Part shown: positions 15,866 to 25,304 of the stretch, piece after piece | Layout: every line of letters starts with the position of its first letter | Numbering within the stretch: position 1 is the stretch's first letter | Assembly: GCA_001442985.1 (NCBI GenBank) | Contig: LDYB01000018.1 | Location: forward strand, 62,001-126,000 | DNA from: Armatimonadetes bacterium DC | GTDB lineage: Bacteria; Armatimonadota; Fimbriimonadia; Fimbriimonadales; GBS-DC | Direction: 5' to 3' | DNA: 64,000 nucleotides | Position numbers and translations under genes: made by a program | The notes under the pieces: generated by a model | What the model saw: the letters and a program-made list of their open reading frames with translations, nothing else | What the model was told of the DNA's origin: nothing | The model's database searches: none

Positions 15866-17900
15866 GCTGGCGTTGCTGCTGATGCTGCTGGGGAGCGAGG
15901 CGCTCGCCCAGCCGCGTGTGGTGGTGATTCTGGTGCATTACGGGCATACCCACGAGGAGCTGGGGGGCGCGGTACGCCATCAGCGGGCATGGATGCTCTG
16001 GTCGGAGACGGCGACCCCTTCCCGTGCGCTTGCGCTTGCCACAGGCAGACGATTCAGAGCTTTCCCCGACGAGGTGGCGCTGGCGTTCGCCGAATCGCCC
16101 TATGAACACGGCACGGCAGGCGAGGCGTTCCAGCGGCGCACGGGCAAGACACCCCCTGAAGGCGCGGTCGTGGCACTGGGAGCGGGCGCTCTTTCACGCA
16201 AGGGCATCCTGCCCCAGACCTTCGCCAGTCGTATGCGCGCACGGGGCAAACGCGGAATTTATATGCGCCTCGACGAATCGCCCCCTCCCACACCCTACGC
16301 CCTGCTTGCCGTAAGCGAGAAAGGCTATTTTACGCCTCAGACCTTTCCCGACGCCGAGCTGCTGCGTGTGGCGCTCTTGCAGAGGCAGGTAGATTGGGCG
16401 CTTATAGAGGTCAATCGCTGGCGCTATCGCGATTGGGAGCTGTTGATTGGCGAGGGAATTGAAACATGGGTGGTGTGTACGCGCCCGCCGCCTGAGGCGC
16501 AAGGGGGGCGGCTTACAGCCGTCGTGCGCTACGCGGCGCGCGAGCGCAACGGCTTGCTCACCAGCCCCTCCACGCGCTGGGCAGGGCTGATACAGGATGT
16601 GGACTTCGCGCCGAGTCTGGAGTACGCGATTCTGCGCCGATGGGATTCCGCGCAGGGAGCCGGGGCGCCTGCGTTTGAGGTGAGCCGCTCCGACTGGCAT
16701 CGCTTCTGGAACGGGCTGCTGGTGCGCACGGTGTCGCGGCAGATTTCGGAGCAGATTGGCTACGCGTGGCAGAGCGATGCGCTGGGGCGGATTCTGGGGC
16801 TGGCATGGGTGCAACGCGAGCTGGCGCCTGTGGTGGAGGGCGCGGTTGAAGGGCTGGGGCTGGGCTGGCTCGTGATGGGGCTGACGCTCTGGCGGGCGGG
16901 CTGGCTGCATGGACGCCTGCGCCGCCTGTTTGTGGTGGGGTTGGGGATATGGGCGCTTGCCCCTGCGGTTTTTCTGAGCCTCGCCTATTGTCCGTTCGTG
17001 CTGTGGACGGAAAATTACGGTGTGGACGCGGCGGCAATCGGGGGCTGGCTGACGGGCGTGTGGCTGTCGCTGGCGCTGCTGATGTGGGGGCTTGCTCGTG
17101 GGCTGGAGCTGCCGTTGATGGGCGCGGCGGGGTTCCTCACGCTCGCGCTGGTGATGGCAGATTTGCTGATCGCAGGCGGCTATGGGCTGAATCGCTCGCT
17201 GGCGGCGACAGGGCTGGTGGGCGGCGAGCGGTTGTATGGGGTGGACGGTTTCTGGCTGGGCGTGCTGCTCGCGGCGGGCGCGCTGGCGCCGTCGGCATAT
17301 CTGGAGAGTCGTCAGAAGGGGCGGTTCGGCAATCGGGGCTTGCTGGGGCTGGGCGCGCTCTACGGCTGCCTGATGCTCCTGAGTGGCTTGCCTCTGCTGG
17401 GCGCGAATTTCGCCGCGTGGAGCGTGCTGGGCGCAGGGTTCGGACTGGTGGCACTCTATCAGGCGCGCGTTCTGCCCGAAAAGCCCCCCTTCCGTATGCT
17501 GCTACTAATTGTGCTGGCGCTTGTGGCGCTGGGGTGGTGGCTTGCGTGGGCGATGGAGATTTATGACGCTTCGCAGGCGTGGCAAAAGCGTGCTGTGGGC
17601 GTTCCGAGGCTGGGCGGGAACCTCGCAAGCATCGGCTACGGGCTGGCTCTTGCGGGGACGGTTGCGCTGGGCGCGTGGCTCTTTCGGGGTCAGGTGGCGC
17701 GGTTCTGGGCGCGGGCGACGGCGATGCGCTGGGGCGTGCTGGCGTGTTTCGCAGGCGGGCTGAGCGCGCTCTTTTTGTTGCCCGATGGCTGGCGCACATT
17801 GATGGTCGCCTGCCTCGGCGTGTGCCTCTGGGTGGCAGAAAGTCTGCTCGGCACGAAAGAGTGGGGTTACCCCGCCGAAACGAACGGCAAAGCGCACTGA
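15855..17900 (+). CDS. large membrane protein with alkaline-phosphatase-like extracellular domain
   Basis: This 681-residue protein starts with a signal-like [16 protein letters not shown] soluble domain follows to about residue 330, then roughly ten membrane segments. The soluble part contains [20 protein letters not shown], which resembles the S-T-R--GL---D-AP core of alkaline phosphatase/phosphoglycerate mutase superfamily proteins, but the full metal-ligand set is not evident. The TTG start at 15855 is chosen because GGGGAG lies 7 nt upstream and the frame before it is antisense-like. Function unknown; this class is an inference. Confidence 0.6.
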   Translation: MRVRLALLLMLLGSEALAQPRVVVILVHYGHTHEELGGAVRHQRAWMLWSETATPSRALALATGRRFRAFPDEVALAFAESPYEHGTAGEAFQRRTGKTPPEGAVVALGAGALSRKGILPQTFASRMRARGKRGIYMRLDESPPPTPYALLAVSEKGYFTPQTFPDAELLRVALLQRQVDWALIEVNRWRYRDWELLIGEGIETWVVCTRPPPEAQGGRLTAVVRYAARERNGLLTSPSTRWAGLIQDVDFAPSLEYAILRRWDSAQGAGAPAFEVSRSDWHRFWNGLLVRTVSRQISEQIGYAWQSDALGRILGLAWVQRELAPVVEGAVEGLGLGWLVMGLTLWRAGWLHGRLRRLFVVGLGIWALAPAVFLSLAYCPFVLWTENYGVDAAAIGGWLTGVWLSLALLMWGLARGLELPLMGAAGFLTLALVMADLLIAGGYGLNRSLAATGLVGGERLYGVDGFWLGVLLAAGALAPSAYLESRQKGRFGNRGLLGLGALYGCLMLLSGLPLLGANFAAWSVLGAGFGLVALYQARVLPEKPPFRMLLLIVLALVALGWWLAWAMEIYDASQAWQKRAVGVPRLGGNLASIGYGLALAGTVALGAWLFRGQVARFWARATAMRWGVLACFAGGLSALFLLPDGWRTLMVACLGVCLWVAESLLGTKEWGYPAETNGKAH

Positions 17901-17954
17901 GCTGGCAGGAACCTGCACACCGCGCCCGAATTATACGCCCGCAAGGAGGGAACG

Positions 17955-19232
17955 ATGCAGGAGCGACGGGAAAGCACTTTCGCGATTGCGTTTCGGGTGC
18001 TGGTTGAGAAACCCCAGCTTGCGGTGATGATGTTTCTGCAGTACGCTATCTGGGGCACATGGGCAGTGCCGCTGTCGGGCTATCTGGAGAAGGAGCTGGG
18101 CTTTTCAGGCGCAGGGCTGGCGTGGATTTATAACGCCCTGCCCATTATGAACCTGATCGTGCCCTTTACCGCGGGTCAGGTGGCGGATCGGTTTATGCCT
18201 GCCCAGCGCGCGCTGGCAATCTTCTACTTTTTGAGCGGTGTGCTGCTGCTGGCGCTGGCGTTCCAGCGGGAGCTGGTGCCGATGATGGCGCTGATGCTGG
18301 CATATGCCTTCTTCTACGCGCCCACTCTGGCGCTTTCCAACTCGGTCGCGATGCGCAATCTGGATAACCCCGCGATCGAGTTTGGTCCGATCCGGGTGTG
18401 GGGCACGATAGGCTGGATTGTGGCGAACTGGTTTGTGAGCTATACGCGCACCGCTTTCCAGTCACTGGAGTGGGGCGTGATTGACATTTTCGTCATCTCG
18501 GGCGCCATCTCGATTCTGGCGGCTTTGCTGGCGTTCACCCTGCCGCACACTCCGCCCGCCAAAGAAGCCCCCGACCCGCTGGCATTTATGCGTGCCTTCA
18601 GCCTGCTCCGCAACCCGAACTATCTGGTGTTCTTCATCACCGCGCTGATTGTGGCGACCGAGCTGCCGATTTACTATGTGCTGACCTTCCCGTTCCTGCA
18701 GACGGCGGGCGCTGGCATCGGGATTACCGCCGAGAACCTGCCCTCATGGATGACCATCGCGCAGATTGCCGAAATCTTCACAATCGCATTTATGCTCCCA
18801 GCGGTGCTGCCAGTATGGGGCATTCGTAAAACGATGCTGCTGGGCATTCTGGCATGGCCCATACGCTATGCGGTGTTTGCGCTGGCATGGGCACTGCACG
18901 AGACTAACCCACAAATCGTGTGGCTGGCGGTGGCGGCGCTGGCGCTTCATGGGTTCTGCTATGTGTTCTTCTTCGTGGTGGCGTTTATCTACACCGACAT
19001 GGTGGCGCCCGAAGATGTGCGCTCTTCAGCGCAGGCGCTGATTAATGTGGCGGTGCTGGGGATTGGCATGCTGGTGGGCACTTTCTTCGCGGGCTGGCTG
19101 AAGGACTTCTTCACAACCGACGGCGCAACGAACTACACGATGGTGTTCGCCGTCCCGACGGTGATTACCGTGCTGGTGGCGGCGGTGTTTGCGGTAGCGT
19201 TTCGGGAGCGTGCTTCGGAGCAGGCGGCGTAG
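17955..19232 (+). CDS. nucleoside:H+ symporter, MFS (NupG/XapB-like)
   Basis: This 425-residue, 12-span transporter belongs to the Nuc_H_symport branch of the MFS. LQYAIWGTWAVPLSGYL near the N-terminus, QVADRFMPAQR between helices 2 and 3, and GPIRVWGTIGWIVANW are characteristic. It would import nucleosides with protons, fitting the upp salvage gene nearby. AAGGAGG precedes the ATG by 6 nt, and a TTATAC -10-like sequence lies at about 17931. Specificity for particular nucleosides cannot be read from the sequence. Confidence 0.87.
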   Translation: MQERRESTFAIAFRVLVEKPQLAVMMFLQYAIWGTWAVPLSGYLEKELGFSGAGLAWIYNALPIMNLIVPFTAGQVADRFMPAQRALAIFYFLSGVLLLALAFQRELVPMMALMLAYAFFYAPTLALSNSVAMRNLDNPAIEFGPIRVWGTIGWIVANWFVSYTRTAFQSLEWGVIDIFVISGAISILAALLAFTLPHTPPAKEAPDPLAFMRAFSLLRNPNYLVFFITALIVATELPIYYVLTFPFLQTAGAGIGITAENLPSWMTIAQIAEIFTIAFMLPAVLPVWGIRKTMLLGILAWPIRYAVFALAWALHETNPQIVWLAVAALALHGFCYVFFFVVAFIYTDMVAPEDVRSSAQALINVAVLGIGMLVGTFFAGWLKDFFTTDGATNYTMVFAVPTVITVLVAAVFAVAFRERASEQAA

Positions 19233-19235
19233 GGT

Positions 19236-19805
19236 TCAGCGGGCGGTCTGCTGCTTGGAGGTGATGGTCATCTCGCCCCGGCGCTGACCGCCCTGCAGTT
19301 TGCCTTCTGCTTCCACGCGCAGGCTCTCTTCACCGAGATAGACCACCACGCGCTCGTTGTTGCGCCAGCGCACGCGATAGAATTCGTCCTCGCTGTCCAC
19401 GCTCACATCGCCCGAGAGCGTAACTTTCTGCTCCTTGTCGTCGTAGTCGGCGCGGTTGGCAGTTGCATTCAGGCGGGTGAACGGCTCTTTGCGCTCATAG
19501 AAGAACTCCACGCGCCCTATCGCCGCCGCCGACTGCAAACGCATTTGCCCTTGTTCGTTTTGAGCCAGCACCCCCTGCAGGCGAAGCGTCCGCATCCGAA
19601 AATTCTGGTCAGGCGAATCGACCACGACAGGATTGTTCGCCGAGCCACGCACCTCCAGCATAATCGTTTTGTCCTTGCGGTGCTGGATGGAGGTCAGTTG
19701 CTCGAAATCGATATTCAGTTGCCCGAAACGGATGCCCCGCTCCTGCTGGCTAAAGCCCACCCAGAACGCGATTAGCGCCAGAACTGCAAGCCACCTGTGC
19801 CGCAT
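19236..19805 (-). CDS. OstA/LptA-like LPS transport periplasmic protein
   Basis: This 189-residue exported protein has a short signal segment (LAVLALIAFWVGFSQQ) and a beta-jellyroll repeat pattern (LNATANRADYDDKEQKVTLSGDVSV) typical of OstA/LptA/LptC proteins. These bridge inner and outer membranes for lipopolysaccharide transport. No LptB, F or G genes are adjacent. The ATG at 19805 has no ribosome site but is preceded by TATACT with a 7-nt gap. It converges on the nucleoside transporter gene. Confidence 0.68.
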   Translation of the reverse strand: MRHRWLAVLALIAFWVGFSQQERGIRFGQLNIDFEQLTSIQHRKDKTIMLEVRGSANNPVVVDSPDQNFRMRTLRLQGVLAQNEQGQMRLQSAAAIGRVEFFYERKEPFTRLNATANRADYDDKEQKVTLSGDVSVDSEDEFYRVRWRNNERVVVYLGEESLRVEAEGKLQGGQRRGEMTITSKQQTAR

Positions 19806-19812
19806 CGCTTGA

Positions 19813-19818
19813 AGTATA
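19813..19818 (-). promoter_or_regulatory. -10 box for leaderless OstA-like transcript
   Basis: TATACT ends 7 nt before the ATG at 19805, with no Shine-Dalgarno sequence between them. Confidence 0.5.
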
Positions 19819-19837
19819 CCTGCTGGGGTTGTAGGCG

Positions 19838-20266
19838 CTATGCTTCTTCGCCCTCGGCTTGTGTCCAGTCCTCTACCTGTAGTCCTTCTATCACACTGAA
19901 GTGCGTGTCGCTGGTGACCAGAATCAGGTTGTGCGCCATCGCAATTGCGGCAATCCAGAGGTCGTTCACGGGAATCGGGCGACCTTTTCTTGCCAATTCG
20001 CTCGTGATTCGCGCAAAGTGCTCGGCAACTGCAGAGGTAATTGGCAGAATCTCCGCAATCTCGTTCATCAACTCTTCGTAAATCAAGATCAGTTCTCTAC
20101 GGCGTCGCGCCGAGGATGCCAGATAAATGCCCGCCAACAGTTCTGCCTGCGTAACAACGGAAGTGAGAACCTCTGTTCCAGGCGGAAGCGAGCGGAATTT
20201 GGCTACTACTCTGGGATGACCACGCTGTAAATAGCTGCAGTGGTTCGTGTCGAGCAGATACCGCAC
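19838..20266 (-). CDS. vapC: PIN-domain toxin (VapC family)
   Basis: This 142-residue PIN ribonuclease carries the conserved acidic residues in YLLDTNHCSYL, VTQAELLAGIYL, PVNDLWIAAIAM and VTSDTHF. VapC toxins cleave RNA, often tRNA. The start is GTG at 20266, overlapping the antitoxin stop by 1 nt (TAGTG), with AGGAGG 10 nt upstream. Tight coupling to an AF2212-type antitoxin supports a toxin-antitoxin role. The module is compact and could be mobile. Confidence 0.86.
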   Translation of the reverse strand: MRYLLDTNHCSYLQRGHPRVVAKFRSLPPGTEVLTSVVTQAELLAGIYLASSARRRRELILIYEELMNEIAEILPITSAVAEHFARITSELARKGRPIPVNDLWIAAIAMAHNLILVTSDTHFSVIEGLQVEDWTQAEGEEA

Positions 20267-20514
20267 TATTTTCGTTCCTCCTGATCCTGAAAAAGCTCCC
20301 AATCTATTCGACGGACATGCTTCTCAATAAACTCCATCATCGTATCCGCTTCTTCCTCGCTAAGTGTGCCGACGAGTTGGAGCCATGCCGCTGGTGACCC
20401 TTTGCGTGGTTTCGATTCTGGAGTGATGGTTACTTCCACGCGCGTGCCTTCAGCCAGCGGCAACGGCTCGTCCAGCTCAATACAGTTGCCCCGTACAGTG
20501 CCTTTAACCGTCAC
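20266..20514 (-). CDS. AF2212-like (DUF104) antitoxin
   Basis: This 82-residue protein starts with the hallmark VKGTVRGNCIELDEPLPLAEGTRVEVTI beta-barrel segment of the DUF104 antitoxin family. A charged C-terminal helix (SEEEADTMMEFIEKHVRRIDW) is likely to wrap the toxin. It starts with GTG and lies directly upstream of the PIN toxin gene, as expected for a type II pair. Members of this family pair with VapC-like PIN proteins. Confidence 0.84.
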   Translation of the reverse strand: MTVKGTVRGNCIELDEPLPLAEGTRVEVTITPESKPRKGSPAAWLQLVGTLSEEEADTMMEFIEKHVRRIDWELFQDQEERK

Positions 20515-20615
20515 GGTGTATCACCCCACCCGCATGATACCCGACCGCTTGTGTTGCCCCATAAGCCATCAGGGGGCGCGTCTGGCACGCCCCCTGCAGA
20601 CACAGGCAGGAAGAA

Positions 20616-23600
20616 TCAGCGTCGCGTTTCGGTTTCTGCTGGCTCCTCTGGTTGCTCCGCGACTGCCACGACGCGCCGATGCCAGAGGACGCGCCCCAGC
20701 CACTGGGTCAGGTCGTCCATCACGGTATACATACACGGAATCACCAGCAAGGTCAGCAAAGTGCTGACGGCGACTCCACCGATCAGCACGATTCCCAGCG
20801 GCGAACGGAACTCGCTGCCGCGTCCCACACCGAGCGCAATCGGGATCATCGCCAGAATCAGCGCGAGCGAAGTCATCAGGATGGGGCGTAAGCGGATGGG
20901 ACCCGCTTCCAGCAGCGCCTCGTTGCGCGGCAATCCGCGCTGGCGCAGGGTGTTCGTGAAGTCCACCAGCAGAATCGCGTTCTTGCCCACCAGCCCGACC
21001 AGCGCGATAATCCCAATCATCGAGATGATGTTCAGCTCCGAGCGAGCAATCACCAGTGCGAGCAACGCACCCACCAGCGCCTGCGGCTGGCTGAACATAA
21101 TGATGAACGGGTAGAGCCAGTTCTCAAACAGCGCGACCATCAGCAGGTAGACCAGGATCAGCCCCAGCAGCAGTGCTTGCACCATGTAAGCGCCCTCGCG
21201 CGCCATCACTTCGTTTTCGCCGAACCATTTCGCCGTAACGCCGGGCGGGATGGCGTTCGCCTCGCGGAGCGCGTTATCGATCTGGATGCGCATATTACCG
21301 GGCGTGTAGCCGGGCAGCAGGTTCGCCGTGACGGTAACGCGGCGCTGGCGGTCTGCACGCTCGATTTTGGAGGGACCCTCGCCCAAACGGATGGTGGCGA
21401 CATCGCGCAGGTAGACAGGTGCGCCCTGAACATAGGTAACCACCAGATTTTCCAGCTCGGAGGCGCGTTTCCGCTGGTCTTCGCGCAGGCGCACTCGAAT
21501 ATCATACTCCTGTCCCGCCTCGCGATATTTGACGCTGGTATCGCCCTCGTAAGCGGTGCGGAGCGCGAGGGCAATCTCCGCAATGCTGACCCCCAGCTGG
21601 GTGGCACGCTCGCGGTCGATAATCACCTGCAGCTCCGGGCTGCCCGCTGTCCACGAGAGGTCGGGGTCCTTGATGCCGGGAATGCGGCTGATAATCTGGC
21701 GCACGCGCTCGGCGGTCTCCAGCAGGGTTTGGGTGTCTTTGCCGACGAGCGCGAGCTGAATGGGCGCGCCGAATCCGCCTCCACGAAAGCCCGAAACTGT
21801 GTTCACCGCAATCTGGGCGCCCGGAATCTCGCCAATCTTCTGGCGCAGCTCGCCCGCCACCTGCACATCGCTTCGAGTGCGCAGGGTTTCCTCGTGCTTG
21901 ACCCAGAAGAGCAGGCTGTCCAGCAGCGCTTTTTTCTCGTGCAGGCTGACCTGCAGGTTGGCGTAGCGCGGTCCCACATCGCCTGCGCCCAGCACTCCGC
22001 CCGACACACGCCCCACGACGGTCGAAACATATTTCACCTCAGGGATGGTGAGCGCCGCCTCTTCAATCCGCTTCGCGACTTCACTGGTCTGCTCCAACGA
22101 AGCATCAGGGGGCATTTTGATGGTAACGCTGATGAGCCCCTGGTCTTGCGAGGGCGCGAATCGGAAGGGCAGAAGCGGGCTACCTTTCGCGGCGGAAAAC
22201 CCGATCATAAACAGCACCGCGACCAGCGCGCCGTTGCCTGCGAGAATGACGATCCAGCGGTGGTTCAGCGCCCAGCGCAGAGCGCCTCGATAGACGCGCT
22301 CCAGCGACTTGTAGAGCCGATCAAACCAGCGGAAGAAGCCCTTAGGCTCCTCCAGCGCCTCGCCGCGCCGATACAAACGGCTGGCTAACATCGGGGTCAG
22401 CGTGAACGACACAATCAGCGACAGTAGCACCGCCACTGCCACCGTCAGCCCGAACGAGCGGAAGAACTGACCCACCACGCCCCCCATAAACGCAATCGGC
22501 ACAAACACCACCACATCCACAAAGGTAATGGTAATCGCTGCCAGACCAATCTCGGTGCGCCCATTATAGGCTGCCTCCATCGGCTCCTCGCCCAGCGTCA
22601 GGTGGCGATAGATGTTTTCAATCACCACAATCGCGTCGTCCACCAGCACGCCCACCGCCAGCGACAGCCCCAGCATCGTCATGAAGTTGATGCTGAACCC
22701 TGCGAAATACATGAAAATGAAGGTCGCGAAGAAGCAGGTGGGGATCGCCATCGCCACGATGAACGAGCCGCGCAGGTTATAGAGGAACAGGTAGATAATC
22801 AGCACCACCAGTATAATGGCGATTCCCAGCGCGAGGCGCAGGTCGGCAAGGCTCTCTTTGACGGCGGTCGCCTCGTCTTGCGTGATGGTGAACTGCAGGT
22901 CGGGGTACTCCTGCTCCAGTTGGGCGAGGATGCGGCGCACGCCCTCGGAAATCTCTATCGCGTTCCCATCGCTGGTTTTCTGAATCACGATAGAGACATC
23001 TTCCTTACCGTTGGTGCGTGTAATCACGGTGCGTTCCTGCAAGCCGTCGCGGATTTCGGCGATATCCTGCAGGCGAATCGTGCTGCCGCGCGCCATGGGG
23101 TTGCGGGGGTTCTGCAGGTAGAGTCGTAGCTGGCGCAACTCATCCACAGAAGTGAACTCGCCCAGCAGGCGCACATTGTATTCGCGCTCGCCCTCCGTGA
23201 TGCGCCCTGCGGGCACATTCAGGTTCGCTCGCTGCAACGCCGCCACGACCGCGTTAATAGATAAGCCGTAAGCGTTCAGGCGGTCTTTGTCGATAGCGAC
23301 CTGAATCTCACGCTTCTGTCCACCACTCACTGTTACGGCGGCGACGCCGGGCACACTGGAAAGGCGGTCCTTGATAACATTGTCTGCCAGATCGCGCAGC
23401 TCGTAGGCGGGGCGCGCCCCCGTCAGCGAAATGAAAATCGAAGGTTGCGACTGGGTGTCCAGCTTGCTGATGACGGGACGCTCCGCATCATCGGGCAGCA
23501 GCCGAATGGCGCTGTTCACCTTCGCCTGCACATCGATATAGGCTTGCCCGATGTCCGTGCCGATATAAAACTCCAGCACGACCTGAGAAACCCCATATTG

Positions 23601-23852
23601 CGAGGTGGAGGTAATCTGGCGCAGCCCCTCCACGCCCGCCACCGCGTCTTCTATCGGCTTTGTTACGAGGGTCTCCACCTCATCGGGTGAAGCCCCTGGG
23701 TAGGCGGTGATAATCGTGATGACAGGAACATCCACTTTCGGCAGAAGCTCCACCTGCATCCGATTGAGCGAGTAGAACCCCAGCACAATAATCGCCACGA
23801 CAAACACCATTATCGTGACGGGTCGGTTTAAGGCAAGGCGTGTTGCCCACAT
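20616..23852 (-). CDS. RND efflux transporter permease (AcrB/HAE-1 type)
   Basis: This 1078-residue inner-membrane pump has 12 transmembrane segments and two large periplasmic loops. The proton-relay aspartates are in GLSLAVGVLVDDAIVVIENI and the relay lysine is in GIIALVGLVGKNAILLVDF. AYPGASPDEVE and the N-terminal NRPVTIMVFVVAIIVLG are family-typical. Drugs, lipids or metabolites are expelled through the adaptor and TolC encoded next to it. It is the last gene of a TetR-TolC-adaptor-pump operon, 12 nt after the adaptor gene. Confidence 0.95.
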   Translation of the reverse strand: MWATRLALNRPVTIMVFVVAIIVLGFYSLNRMQVELLPKVDVPVITIITAYPGASPDEVETLVTKPIEDAVAGVEGLRQITSTSQYGVSQVVLEFYIGTDIGQAYIDVQAKVNSAIRLLPDDAERPVISKLDTQSQPSIFISLTGARPAYELRDLADNVIKDRLSSVPGVAAVTVSGGQKREIQVAIDKDRLNAYGLSINAVVAALQRANLNVPAGRITEGEREYNVRLLGEFTSVDELRQLRLYLQNPRNPMARGSTIRLQDIAEIRDGLQERTVITRTNGKEDVSIVIQKTSDGNAIEISEGVRRILAQLEQEYPDLQFTITQDEATAVKESLADLRLALGIAIILVVLIIYLFLYNLRGSFIVAMAIPTCFFATFIFMYFAGFSINFMTMLGLSLAVGVLVDDAIVVIENIYRHLTLGEEPMEAAYNGRTEIGLAAITITFVDVVVFVPIAFMGGVVGQFFRSFGLTVAVAVLLSLIVSFTLTPMLASRLYRRGEALEEPKGFFRWFDRLYKSLERVYRGALRWALNHRWIVILAGNGALVAVLFMIGFSAAKGSPLLPFRFAPSQDQGLISVTIKMPPDASLEQTSEVAKRIEEAALTIPEVKYVSTVVGRVSGGVLGAGDVGPRYANLQVSLHEKKALLDSLLFWVKHEETLRTRSDVQVAGELRQKIGEIPGAQIAVNTVSGFRGGGFGAPIQLALVGKDTQTLLETAERVRQIISRIPGIKDPDLSWTAGSPELQVIIDRERATQLGVSIAEIALALRTAYEGDTSVKYREAGQEYDIRVRLREDQRKRASELENLVVTYVQGAPVYLRDVATIRLGEGPSKIERADRQRRVTVTANLLPGYTPGNMRIQIDNALREANAIPPGVTAKWFGENEVMAREGAYMVQALLLGLILVYLLMVALFENWLYPFIIMFSQPQALVGALLALVIARSELNIISMIGIIALVGLVGKNAILLVDFTNTLRQRGLPRNEALLEAGPIRLRPILMTSLALILAMIPIALGVGRGSEFRSPLGIVLIGGVAVSTLLTLLVIPCMYTVMDDLTQWLGRVLWHRRVVAVAEQPEEPAETETRR

Positions 23853-23864
23853 AAGCGTTCCTCC

Positions 23865-25304
23865 TCAGTTCCCTGAATCGATAATGCGCACAGGTTGCCC
23901 GTCGCTCAGCAGATCCTGCCCCCGTGTTACGACCACCTCCCCGGACTTGACGCCTTCCGCATAAACAACCTCGGTGTTGGTGGCGCGAACCTTGAGCGTT
24001 CTGGCTCTCGCTTTGCCGTCTTCCACCACGAACACGCGCGTGATACCCCCCTTCTCAAGGAGAGCGACCTTTGGGGTAAGCGGCACATTCGTGTAGGTGC
24101 GCAGGGTAATTTCGCCGCGGGCGAACAGTCCTGTCTTGAGGGGCAGGTCAGCGGGGTTTGCCAGGCTGATTCGCAGGCGCAGGTTGCGTGCCTGATCGGC
24201 GGTTGCGGGGTAGATGGCTTCTACCGTGCCCCGAAAAGCGCGATTGGGGAAGGCATCTACTTTGACCGTCACAGGCATGCCCACCCGCACTTCCGAGAGC
24301 AGGGTTTCGGGCAGCACTGCCTCGAAGTAGAGGCGATCCAGCTTCACAATGCGAGCAACGGGCGTGCCCTGCCCTGCCATCGAGCCGATGTCTACGAAAC
24401 GATCTGCGACCACGCCGTCGAAGGGGGCGCGGATAACGGTATCGTCCAGTTGCTGTTTGAGCAGGGCGTACTGGGCTTTAGCTTGTGCGAGCGCGGCGCG
24501 GGCAGCCGCAACGCGCTGTTGCGCCAGCTCAATCTGCGAGCGCCCCAGCAACGCCTGACGGTAAGCCTCCTCGGCTTGCCTGACTGCTTGCTCGGCAGCC
24601 TCGATGTCTTCTTTTCGCGGACCTTCCTGCACCAGGCTGAGCGCCTCTTCCGCCTGACGCAGTTGCGCCTGCGCAGCTTCGTAGGCGGTTCTGGCAGAGT
24701 CGAGTTGCTGTTTGGGGATGGCGCCCTGTTCGTAGAGTCGTTGCGCGCGTTCATAGTTGGCGCGGGCGAGTTCGTAGTTGGCGCGGGCGGCGCGCACCGC
24801 TTGCTCAGCTTGCTGGCGCTCCTGCGGGCGTGCGCCTGTCTGGAGCGCACGGAGCCGCGCCTGCGCCGCCAGCAACGCCGCTTTCGCCGTCTGAATCTGC
24901 GCCTCCACCTGATCGGGCTGGACACGCGCGGCGGTCTCTGCCTGCTGCAAGTTCGCCTCGGCGGCACGCACTGCCGCTTCCGCCTGGCGCAACTGCACGC
25001 GCAGGTCGGTCTGGTCCTGCACTGCTATCACCTGCCCTTGCGCCACGCGGTCGCCCTCACGCACCCGAATTTCCACAATCTTTCCACCGAGTTTGGTGGC
25101 GACCACGGTATCGTTATAGGCGGTCAGCTCGCCCGTGACCGAGACCGCTTCGCTGATGGTACCGGTTTTAATCGTGGCGGTAGCGACAGCGACTTCTGCG
25201 CTTGCTTCCGCCTGCGCCTGAGGGGCTGACCCCCGCCCACATGCTGTCAGGCTCAGCCCGACTGCCGTCAGCAGCAGAAAAGCTCCTGAGTGTTTCGCGT
25301 TCAT
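23865..25304 (-). CDS. RND efflux periplasmic adaptor (HlyD/AcrA family)
   Basis: This 479-residue membrane-fusion protein starts with a lipoprotein-like signal (LTACGRGS). A lipoyl half-domain (VATKLGGKIVEIRVREGD) precedes an unusually long alpha-hairpin (about residues 100-290), with many Gln/Ala/Glu heptads. The second lipoyl half reads IRAPFDGVVADRFVDIG, followed by beta-barrel and C-terminal domains. It links the pump to the outer-membrane channel. Its start overlaps the TolC gene stop by 4 nt. Confidence 0.93.
   Translation of the reverse strand: MNAKHSGAFLLLTAVGLSLTACGRGSAPQAQAEASAEVAVATATIKTGTISEAVSVTGELTAYNDTVVATKLGGKIVEIRVREGDRVAQGQVIAVQDQTDLRVQLRQAEAAVRAAEANLQQAETAARVQPDQVEAQIQTAKAALLAAQARLRALQTGARPQERQQAEQAVRAARANYELARANYERAQRLYEQGAIPKQQLDSARTAYEAAQAQLRQAEEALSLVQEGPRKEDIEAAEQAVRQAEEAYRQALLGRSQIELAQQRVAAARAALAQAKAQYALLKQQLDDTVIRAPFDGVVADRFVDIGSMAGQGTPVARIVKLDRLYFEAVLPETLLSEVRVGMPVTVKVDAFPNRAFRGTVEAIYPATADQARNLRLRISLANPADLPLKTGLFARGEITLRTYTNVPLTPKVALLEKGGITRVFVVEDGKARARTLKVRATNTEVVYAEGVKSGEVVVTRGQDLLSDGQPVRIIDSGN

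Noticed and set aside
20582-20597. Sigma-54-like TGGCACG-N4-CTGCA downstream of the toxin-antitoxin genes
   Set aside because: The -12 element deviates (CTGC), and it points into the 3' end of the minus-strand efflux pump gene, so no gene could be expressed from it.
23895-25229. Long plus-strand open frames opposite the efflux adaptor and pump
   Set aside because: Shadows of the real minus-strand genes, with no conserved motifs.
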